Below are positions 1-5,634 of a stretch of 7,322 nt of DNA, one piece after another (positions within the stretch are counted from its first letter, which is position 1; each line of letters begins with the position of its first letter). Origin of the DNA: Vallitaleaceae bacterium (GTDB lineage Bacteria > Bacillota > Clostridia > Lachnospirales > Vallitaleaceae). The stretch covers positions 1-7,322 of the forward strand of contig JAQICP010000019.1 of the NCBI GenBank assembly GCA_027858555.1. The letters are read 5' to 3'. The notes under the pieces were generated by a model. The model was not told the DNA's origin, ran no database searches, and was given only the letters and a program-made list of their open reading frames with translations. Both the position numbers and the translations under genes were made by a program.

Positions 1-1669
1 TGTCTGGAACTCGCATGTAGGTAGCATTGTCAGCTAAGGTTTCAAAAATAGTGACTAAGTCTCTTATTGAAACCCCTTCTCTAAGCAGATTCATTAATAC
101 TTTTTGAACTTCACCAACACCCATAATCTTAGGAACCAATTCATCCACAAGTGTAGGATTACTATCTTTCACATTATTAATAAGTGTTTGAACATCTTGT
201 CTTGTCAGTAATTCATCGAGATGTTTTTTAATTATCTCCGTTAAATGAGTGGCAATTATTGAAGGTGGGTCAACCACTGTATAACCATACATTTCTGCCC
301 GTTCCCTTTGACTTTCTGTAATCCACAGGGCTGGCAAGTTGAATGCAGGCTCGATAGTTTCAATACCATCAATCTCTTCGTCCACATAGCCTGGATTCAT
401 AGCCATGTAATGATCGAAAAGAATCTCGCCTTCAGCTACTTGTGTCCCCTTTATTTTGATAATATATTGATTGGGATTAAGTTGTATATTATCCCTTAAT
501 CTTATAATAGGTACAATTGTTCCCAGTTCTAAAGCAATCTGACGACGAATCATAACAACTCGATCTAATAAATCACCACCCTGTGAAACATCAGCAAGGG
601 GTATGATGCCATATCCAAACTCAAGCTCTATTGGGTCAACTTGTAATAATGAAACCACATTTTCTGGTTTTCTAATTTCTTCTGCTTCAACATCTTCTGT
701 AGATATTTCTTTTTCCACACTTTGTACTTGTATGACACGATTAATGTTTCTTCCAGCAATTACAACTAAAACCCCTGCTCCAGATACAATAAGCGTATTA
801 AGCGGTGATACAAGCCCTAAGAATATCATAACACCACCTGCTAGGTATAGCACCTTAGGGAGTGCAAATAATTGTCCCATTATGGTAATGCTGACATCTT
901 TTTCGTCTGAAACCTTTGTGACTAGTATACCCGTAGCAAGTGCAATGAGTAATGCAGGTATTTGACTGACAAGACCATCACCTATAGTTAGTACTGTATA
1001 CTTTGTTAAGGCCTCTCCTATAGGCAAACCTTCAATCAAGCTTCCTACTACTAATCCGCCAACAATATTAATCATAGTAATAATAAGACCTGCAATTGCA
1101 TCTCCTTTTACAAATTTGGAGGCACCATCCATGGAACCATAAAAACTGGCTTCATTCTGAATCTTGAGTCTTCTCTCTCTAGCTTGCTTTTCATCAATCA
1201 TACCTGAATTCAAGTCGGCATCTATTGCCATTTGCTTACCTGGCATAGCGTCCAATGTGAACCTTGCCGCTACTTCAGCAACACGTTCAGAACCTTTTGT
1301 GATTACCATAAAGTTAATGATTACCAATATAATGAACATAACAATACCAACCACAATACTAGAACCACCACTAACAAAATTACCAAAAGTTGCAACAACA
1401 TTTCCCGCCTCACCTTCGGTGAGTATGGCTCTAGTTGTAGATACGTTCAGTGATAATCTAAATACGGTTAAGAACAATAAAATAGTCGGAAATGAGGACA
1501 TTTCTAAAGCTTCTTTGGCAAATAACGCATTGAATAATACAACTAATGCCAAAAGTATATTAGTAGTTAGAAGTATATCTATTAGAATTATAGGCAATGG
1601 AATAATCATAATTATGACTGCCGATACCAAAAACATACCTAATACAATATCCCCTACCTTGATTTTCAT
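1..1669 (-). CDS. flhA: Flagellar biosynthesis protein FlhA, N-terminal part (gene runs off the left edge)
   Basis: FlhA is the large export-gate subunit. Its membrane domain uses ion flow and its cytoplasmic ring docks chaperone-substrate complexes. I translated the frame by hand: it opens with MKIKVGDIVLGMF and stays open for 556 codons to the window edge. Against a usual length near 680-700 residues, roughly the last 130 are missing. The FHIPEP family signature is clear at about residues 129-152 (RVAEVAARF, then LDAMPGKQMAIDAD). It is followed by the conserved loop with ERRLKIQNEASFYGSMDGA and KGDAIAG. Hydrophobic segments fill roughly the first 310 residues (the family has about eight helices). 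After an acidic linker (EKEISTEDVEAEE) the soluble domain begins, with GYGIIPLAD and GGDLLDRV. The ATG overlaps the flhB stop as ATGA, and an AGAAGG ribosome site lies 9 bases upstream inside flhB, so coupled translation is likely. No frameshift or missing motif was seen. Confidence 0.96.
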   Translation of the reverse strand, partial: MKIKVGDIVLGMFLVSAVIIMIIPLPIILIDILLTTNILLALVVLFNALFAKEALEMSSFPTILLFLTVFRLSLNVSTTRAILTEGEAGNVVATFGNFVSGGSSIVVGIVMFIILVIINFMVITKGSERVAEVAARFTLDAMPGKQMAIDADLNSGMIDEKQARERRLKIQNEASFYGSMDGASKFVKGDAIAGLIITMINIVGGLVVGSLIEGLPIGEALTKYTVLTIGDGLVSQIPALLIALATGILVTKVSDEKDVSITIMGQLFALPKVLYLAGGVMIFLGLVSPLNTLIVSGAGVLVVIAGRNINRVIQVQSVEKEISTEDVEAEEIRKPENVVSLLQVDPIELEFGYGIIPLADVSQGGDLLDRVVMIRRQIALELGTIVPIIRLRDNIQLNPNQYIIKIKGTQVAEGEILFDHYMAMNPGYVDEEIDGIETIEPAFNLPALWITESQRERAEMYGYTVVDPPSIIATHLTEIIKKHLDELLTRQDVQTLINNVKDSNPTLVDELVPKIMGVGEVQKVLMNLLREGVSIRDLVTIFETLADNATYMRVPD

Positions 1670-2820
1670 ACTCTAGTACCTTCTTTCGCTTTGTCTCTGA
1701 GTGTATATACCATCGCTAGTATTTCTGCAACAACTTGATATAATTCAGGTGGAATTTCATCCCCTATGTCAACAGTATAATATAAAGTTCTAGCTAGTGC
1801 TCTGTTTTCTACCATCTCTATATCATATTCTTTTGCTTTTTCCCTGATTCTTGCAGCCATTAAATCCGCACCTTTTGCAAGTACGATAGGTGCACCAAAT
1901 CCAGACACATCATATTGTACTGCCACTGCAAAGTGAGTAGGATTTGTAATAATAACGTCAGCTATAGGCAAGTCTTGCATCATTCTTCTCATGGAAGCTT
2001 CCCGCATTTTTTGACGTATACGTGATTTAATTTCCGGATTACCTTCAGATTGCTTATATTCATCTTTTACTTCTTGTTTGGTCATCTTAAGTTTTTTATT
2101 AAGATCATATCGTTGATAAGCATAATCTATAGCGGCTATGATTAGAAAAAATCCGCCAACCTTAACGCCAACATCAAAACATATATTGATAATCATACCA
2201 TATGCATCCAGTAAAGGTAAATTATATATCATCAATATGAGTTCTTCATAATTCTTAATTGAATTATAGACAATTGCAAGTATAAAAGCTATCTTTAATA
2301 AAGATTTTATCAGCTCAATAATGGATTTCATAGAAAACATACGTTTAAAGCCTTCTATGGGATTGAATTTGTTGAACTTCGGTTCTAAAGGTTTCATTGT
2401 TGGGTGCCAACCTACTTGGGCTAAATTGGTCACCAGTGCGACCAATACGGCTACAATGAAATACGGTAAGAGAATTTTTATTATGGTCATAACAACATAA
2501 CCAATAATACTCGAGGCATAATTAACATCTATCGTTTTTATACCAAATAATCGATACATCTCTCCTGTTAATTCAAGCATTGCTTCAACACTAGCTGGTC
2601 CAAATATTTTAAAAGCAGAAAACATAGTAAACAAAAGAACCGCCGATGTCACTTCAGTACTTTTGGCTACTCTACCGTCTTCTCTTGCTTTTTCTTTCTT
2701 TTTAGATGTTGGCTGCTCTGTTTTTTCACCTGCGCCATCCTCTGCAAAAAATTGCAAATTCATGCTAATCAGGTGCTTTCTGCCATAATAGTCAGCAGAA
2801 GTCTTCATAAGTTGCGCCAT
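1666..2820 (-). CDS. flhB: Flagellar biosynthesis protein FlhB (export specificity switch)
   Basis: FlhB is the membrane export-gate protein that switches substrate class from rod/hook to filament after self-cleavage. The 384-residue product shows the family start NLQFFAEDGAGEKTEQPT at residues 21-38, a basic stretch, about four hydrophobic segments between residues 56 and 235, and a charged cytoplasmic linker. The autocleavage motif NPTH is at 293-296 in the context ADVIITNPTHFAVAVQYD, followed by the conserved ARxLY region (ALARTLYYTVDIGDEIPPELY, 341-361). All key residues are present. It is longer than B. subtilis FlhB (about 360) because 19 residues precede the usual M-LQFFA start. The 2820 start is preferred: it overlaps the fliR stop as TAATG and has AAGGGAT (2830-2836) 9 bases upstream. 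An internal ATG at 2763 would give the standard-length protein but lacks a clear ribosome site. The stop overlaps flhA by four bases. Confidence 0.95.
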   Translation of the reverse strand: MAQLMKTSADYYGRKHLISMNLQFFAEDGAGEKTEQPTSKKKEKAREDGRVAKSTEVTSAVLLFTMFSAFKIFGPASVEAMLELTGEMYRLFGIKTIDVNYASSIIGYVVMTIIKILLPYFIVAVLVALVTNLAQVGWHPTMKPLEPKFNKFNPIEGFKRMFSMKSIIELIKSLLKIAFILAIVYNSIKNYEELILMIYNLPLLDAYGMIINICFDVGVKVGGFFLIIAAIDYAYQRYDLNKKLKMTKQEVKDEYKQSEGNPEIKSRIRQKMREASMRRMMQDLPIADVIITNPTHFAVAVQYDVSGFGAPIVLAKGADLMAARIREKAKEYDIEMVENRALARTLYYTVDIGDEIPPELYQVVAEILAMVYTLRDKAKEGTRV

Positions 2821-3614
2821 TATGGCATCATCCCTTTTATTGTAGAATTCATGAAATCTTTAGCCATATCAATAATCATCTCACTGATATTGTCAAATAC
2901 AGACATGGTAATCAGCATCACAAGCATACCTAGTAATATTTTAATTGGAAATCCAATAACAAAAAGATTCATCTGTGGCGCTGTCCTTGCAAGAATTGCA
3001 AGGACAACATTCGTGAGTAACATAATAAAGAAAAATGGTGCGGCAATCTGTAATGCAACACCAAAAAACCGAGCAAAAAAACCTATTAATCCATTATATA
3101 AATCAGGTGATAAAAACAAGCCCCCAATAGGTACAAAATCATAACTATTAATAATCGCCCTAATGAAAAAATAATGAGCATTTGATGCTATGGTCAACAA
3201 CAATACCAAATAGTAATAAAGATTACCGGTTATTGATATTTGAATCTGGCTAAGCGGATCAAATACGTTAACCATTGAAAACCCTATCTGTGAATCAACA
3301 AATTGACCAGCTAGCACTAAAGTTGTGTAGGCTAAGTAAGCTGAAAACCCGATTAACCAACCAGTTATAAACTCTTTAACTAAAACAAGTGCGTAATTCA
3401 TCAAATCGCTACTTGATACCGATATTTCCAAATCAACCACGTTAATAAGAATCAATGATATAAAAAAAGCCAGCCCGACTTTTACCAACCGTGGTATGGT
3501 CCTATTACTGAACATGGGGACAGCTAAAAACAAACTTAATATACGAATAAAAATAAGTAAAAATACATCAATATATGCATACGGATCAGATACTAATAGT
3601 TCCAATGTTTTCAC
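2820..3614 (-). CDS. fliR: Flagellar biosynthesis protein FliR (export-gate core)
   Basis: FliR joins FliP and FliQ in the helical export channel at the base of the flagellum. The 264 residues match the usual family length (about 260) and are almost wholly hydrophobic, with several membrane segments. Family hallmarks are RILSLFLAVPMF (24-35), KEFITGWLIGF followed by AGQFVDSQIGFSMVNVFDP (80-120), and ARTAPQMNLFVIGFPIKILLG (209-229). The start used is GTG, two bases after the fliQ stop. A TTG three codons later (3605) is an alternative, because AAGGGTGA, which includes that GTG, would sit at a good ribosome-site distance from it; the product differs by only three residues. The stop TAA shares its last A with the ATG of flhB. 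Some Clostridia, such as Clostridioides difficile, carry a fused FliR-FlhB; here the two remain separate but touching. Confidence 0.95.
   Translation of the reverse strand: MKTLELLVSDPYAYIDVFLLIFIRILSLFLAVPMFSNRTIPRLVKVGLAFFISLILINVVDLEISVSSSDLMNYALVLVKEFITGWLIGFSAYLAYTTLVLAGQFVDSQIGFSMVNVFDPLSQIQISITGNLYYYLVLLLTIASNAHYFFIRAIINSYDFVPIGGLFLSPDLYNGLIGFFARFFGVALQIAAPFFFIMLLTNVVLAILARTAPQMNLFVIGFPIKILLGMLVMLITMSVFDNISEMIIDMAKDFMNSTIKGMMP
2982..3006 (-). repeat. Perfect 11-bp inverted repeat with 3-base loop inside fliR
   Basis: The two arms, TGTCCTTGCAA (2982-2992) and TTGCAAGGACA (2996-3006), are exact reverse complements separated by GAA. On the mRNA this can form an 11-bp hairpin with five G-C pairs, covering fliR codons 204-211 (VLAILART). 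No T-run follows, so it does not look like an intrinsic terminator. The repeated Leu-Ala pair at these codons explains part of the symmetry. Whether it has any function is unknown. Confidence 0.6.
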
Positions 3615-3616
3615 CC

Positions 3617-3889
3617 TTATCCAAATATATAAAGACTAAAATTAGTATATATTTTATTTACTAGGTCTACCATTTGATTCATAATCCAAGGTGCTAAAAC
3701 TATTAAGCCAATAAAAACACCAATTATCTTAGGAACAAAAGCTAATGTCTGTTCTTGAATGGAAGTAACGGTTTGAAAGATACTGACTAGTAGACCAATC
3801 ACTAACGCAATTAATAATAATGGACCTGAAACTGTTATGATAGTGAGTACAGCTTCTCTAGCTAAATCGACAATTAAATCTTGATTCAT
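3617..3889 (-). CDS. fliQ: Flagellar biosynthesis protein FliQ (export-gate core)
   Basis: FliQ is the small two-helix subunit of the FliPQR export channel. At 90 residues it has the normal family size (B. subtilis about 89). Two hydrophobic segments lie at roughly 13-37 and 52-77. Between them is the conserved loop SIFQTVTSIQEQTLAFVPK (36-54), which is diagnostic for FliQ and its type III secretion homologues. The ATG start has an AGGTG ribosome site five bases upstream. The gene lies 17 bases after fliP and two bases before the fliR GTG, within the continuous export-gate cluster. Nothing is unusual in the coding sequence. Confidence 0.96.
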   Translation of the reverse strand: MNQDLIVDLAREAVLTIITVSGPLLLIALVIGLLVSIFQTVTSIQEQTLAFVPKIIGVFIGLIVLAPWIMNQMVDLVNKIYTNFSLYIFG

Positions 3890-3907
3890 TCAAACACCTA
3901 CTCTCCC

Positions 3908-4717
3908 TTAAGCATGATAAAAGGTTTTTACGAGCTCACTAATTATCAATGACCACCCGTCGGCTAATACAAACAATAACAATTTGAACGGCATAGATAT
4001 CATTACTGGCGGTAGCATCATCATACCCATAGACATCAATGTGGAAGCTACAATCATATCAACTGCAATAAATGGTATATAAATAAGAAATCCAATTATA
4101 AACGCAATCCGAAGCTCACTCACGATAAATGCTGGTATCAAAACAGTAGTAGGTATGCTTTCTCGTAGTTCATCACCTTCGCCAACGATTTCAACTCGTG
4201 CGATATCTACAAATAACCTTAAGTCTTTATCATTAACTTGACTAAACATGAATTCCCTAAGTGGTGCAAGGCCAGTGTCTATTGCTTCTTGTTGGGTTAA
4301 CTCACCATTGGAATAAGGTTGCAGGGCTTCTTCATTTATCTGAGAATATATGGGTGTCATAATAAACAGTGTCAAAAACAAAGCCAATCCAACAAGTACT
4401 TGATTTGGCGGTGTCTGTTGCGTACCGAGCGCCGACCTTGTGAAATGTAAAACCACTATTATTCTAGTAAATGACGTGGTCATAATCAGTATTGAAGGTG
4501 CTAGGGAAATGATCGTCAATATGACTAAAATCTGAATACTGCTAACGACATCAGCTGAGTCTTCTGAATTGCTAACTGATAAATCAAAAGAAATCGGAAT
4601 TGGCGTATCTGTAGTCTCAGCATAAATGGTTTGTTGGCCAAATAGCATGAAAAGTTGTAATACACAAAAAAAACTTACTATTAAAATGACAACTTTCCGT
4701 TTACCACGATGTCCCAT
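3908..4717 (-). CDS. fliP: Flagellar biosynthesis protein FliP (export-gate core) with signal peptide
   Basis: FliP forms the pentameric core of the flagellar export channel. The protein from the ATG at 4717 is 269 residues. A Sec-type signal peptide is visible: basic MGHRGKRK, a hydrophobic core to about residue 27, and a likely cleavage after TIYA (about 33). FliP is known to be made with a cleaved signal in other bacteria. The two family blocks are present: LAPSILIMTTSFTRIIVVLH followed by RSALGTQQTPPNQVL (about 72-108), and IPAFIVSELRIAFIIGFLIY followed by IPFIAVDMIVASTLMSMGMM (about 194-234), ending in PPVMISMPFK. A GTG two codons upstream (4723) is in frame, but it sits on the ribosome site GGTGAG, so the ATG is preferred. 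The first codons contain an 8-base T run. It lies between fliO and fliQ with gaps under 20 bases. Confidence 0.96.
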   Translation of the reverse strand: MGHRGKRKVVILIVSFFCVLQLFMLFGQQTIYAETTDTPIPISFDLSVSNSEDSADVVSSIQILVILTIISLAPSILIMTTSFTRIIVVLHFTRSALGTQQTPPNQVLVGLALFLTLFIMTPIYSQINEEALQPYSNGELTQQEAIDTGLAPLREFMFSQVNDKDLRLFVDIARVEIVGEGDELRESIPTTVLIPAFIVSELRIAFIIGFLIYIPFIAVDMIVASTLMSMGMMMLPPVMISMPFKLLLFVLADGWSLIISELVKTFYHA

Positions 4718-4722
4718 AATCA

Positions 4723-4728
4723 CTCACC
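4723..4728 (-). promoter_or_regulatory. Ribosome binding site that decides the fliP start
   Basis: GGTGAG on the minus strand lies five bases before the ATG at 4717. The in-frame GTG at 4723 overlaps this site and so has no room for its own ribosome site, which argues for the shorter fliP. Confidence 0.55.
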
Positions 4729-4732
4729 AATT

Positions 4733-5131
4733 TTATTCATTTCCCTTATTTTTTTTATTCTTAAATGCACTCAGATATTGACTAAAGGGTATGCTTTTTC
4801 CCTGATTTTCCTGTATTGTCAAATCAATTTCATCCTTTGATATTGATTTCAGAGAAGTTATATGGTCTTTTGTAACACCAATCAGTAAAAAGTCTTCTCC
4901 TGCTTTGATTAGCTGAACCGTTTTACCCGGACCGACTTGAATAGCTTCAATAATTTTGATGTGATTATTTTTCAGACGGCTAGTTTGGTGGTTAGCGACA
5001 AATTTAGTCGTAAAATAGGCACCAAAAAGAATGACTACGAACAGAGCAATAATACCAATTGCGCCAAATATATTGCTTGTAGATCCATCTTTGATGCCGG
5101 TTAAAATTGAAAATTGAAGTTGATACATCAT
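4733..5131 (-). CDS. fliO: Flagellar biosynthetic protein FliO (FliZ in B. subtilis)
   Basis: FliO is a small bitopic membrane protein that helps assemble the FliP ring; it is called FliZ in B. subtilis. The 132 residues show one membrane segment (about 23-43, IFGAIGIIALFVVILFGAYF), then a basic stretch and a soluble domain. That domain has the FliO/FliZ pattern IKIIEAIQVGPGKTVQLIKAGEDFLLIGVTKDHI split over about 58-91, and a lysine-rich tail (KNKKNKGNE). The family diverges quickly, so position between cheY and fliP strengthens the call. The first two codons are both ATG; the ribosome site AGGTG fits the second (5128) better because it almost touches the first. An 8-base A run lies in the tail codons. 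The gene begins only seven bases after the cheY stop, so it is probably transcribed with cheY. Confidence 0.88.
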   Translation of the reverse strand: MMYQLQFSILTGIKDGSTSNIFGAIGIIALFVVILFGAYFTTKFVANHQTSRLKNNHIKIIEAIQVGPGKTVQLIKAGEDFLLIGVTKDHITSLKSISKDEIDLTIQENQGKSIPFSQYLSAFKNKKNKGNE

Positions 5132-5138
5132 ACACCTA

Positions 5139-5504
5139 TTATCCCGTTACTTTTGAAACAGCTTCTATAACTCTCTCAGCTTGGAAAGGTTTAACGATAA
5201 AATCTTTTGCTCCAGCCTGTATTGATTCAATTACCATTGCTTGTTGTCCCATTGCTGAGCACATAATAATATCAGCATTACTATTAATGCCTTTAATTGC
5301 TTTAACAGCCTCAATTCCGTCCATCTCAGGCATCGTAATGTCCATAATAACTAAGTCAGGTTTTAATTCGTTATACTTCTCAACAGCTCTTGCACCATTC
5401 TCAGCTTCACCAACTACAACATATCCATTCTTAGTTAAAATATCTTTAATCATCATTCTCATGAATGCTGCATCGTCAACAATTAAAATATTCTTTCCTG
5501 CCAT
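5139..5504 (-). CDS. cheY: Chemotaxis response regulator CheY
   Basis: CheY is the single-domain receiver protein that, when phosphorylated by CheA, binds FliM/FliY at the flagellar switch and sets rotation. The 121 residues are one receiver domain with all catalytic residues: acidic pair D10-D11 (ILIVDDAAFMRMM), phospho-acceptor D55 (LVIMDITMPEMDG), S83 in place of the Thr/Ser, and K105 (FIVKPF). F102 occupies the aromatic switch position. No output domain follows. The frame is open upstream to 5570, but the start at 5504 is chosen because AAGGAGAG lies six bases before it and the product then has the standard CheY length; the upstream codons cross the promoter. Its location between fliY and fliO matches the B. 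subtilis operon and marks it as the motor CheY. It is preceded by its own candidate promoter. Confidence 0.95.
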   Translation of the reverse strand: MAGKNILIVDDAAFMRMMIKDILTKNGYVVVGEAENGARAVEKYNELKPDLVIMDITMPEMDGIEAVKAIKGINSNADIIMCSAMGQQAMVIESIQAGAKDFIVKPFQAERVIEAVSKVTG

Positions 5505-5510
5505 AAGTGT

Positions 5511-5518
5511 CTCTCCTT
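5511..5518 (-). promoter_or_regulatory. Strong ribosome binding site fixing the cheY start
   Basis: AAGGAGAG on the minus strand is six bases before the ATG at 5504. It is the best Shine-Dalgarno match beside this gene and excludes the longer open frame beginning at 5570. Confidence 0.8.
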
Positions 5519-5541
5519 CAGTTCGTTTTTTACTTATTGCT

Positions 5542-5570
5542 ATTATAACATATTGTTTAACATGTAACAA
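5542..5570 (-). promoter_or_regulatory. Candidate sigma-A promoter for cheY and the downstream export genes
   Basis: On the minus strand, TTGTTA (5565-5570) is a -35 box matching four of six consensus bases. It is followed by a 17-base spacer and a perfect -10 TATAAT (5542-5547) with an extended TG one base before it. Transcription would start near 5535, giving a leader of about 30 bases with the cheY ribosome site. It lies just after the terminator-like hairpin and inside an inverted repeat. Activity is inferred; AT-rich DNA yields such matches by chance, but the full -10, the extended TG and ideal spacing make it a strong candidate. Confidence 0.65.
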
Positions 5571-5584
5571 ACAATATGTTATAA
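5543..5584 (-). repeat. Perfect 16-bp inverted repeat overlapping the cheY promoter
   Basis: The arms 5543-5558 and 5569-5584 (TTATAACATATTGTTT and its exact complement) flank a 10-base centre, AACATGTAAC. The -10 box lies largely in one arm and the -35 box covers the edge of the other. A 16-bp exact palindrome in a promoter could be an operator for a dimeric regulator, or form a hairpin in read-through RNA. No known operator was recognised. Confidence 0.7.
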
Positions 5585-5628
5585 AAAAAGTTACTAAGAA
5601 AACTTCTACACGACATCTTAGTAACTTT
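5583..5628 (-). terminator. Intrinsic terminator-like hairpin after fliY
   Basis: On the minus strand, the arm at 5617-5628 (AAAGTTACTAAG) pairs exactly over 12 bases with the arm at 5587-5598 (CTTAGTAACTTT). The loop is 18 bases, and the last three T of the stem run on into four more. It begins seven bases after the fliY stop. The stem is AT-rich and the loop long, so termination is probably partial. A T run also follows on the plus strand, so it could act in both directions. Confidence 0.65.
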
Positions 5629-5634
5629 GTTTTT

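Noticed and set aside
1164..1676. Long plus-strand open frame of 170 codons
   Set aside because: It lies entirely antisense to flhA, which has full family motifs in the same bases. Its Ile/Thr/Asn-rich composition is that of a complement shadow and it has no ribosome site.
2752..3144. Plus-strand open frame across the fliR-flhB junction
   Set aside because: It is antisense to two well-supported genes and has no family resemblance.
5505..5570. Longer CheY starting at 5570
   Set aside because: The extra 22 codons cross the -10 and -35 boxes and precede the strong ribosome site at 5511-5518. CheY proteins begin just before the ILIVDD strand.
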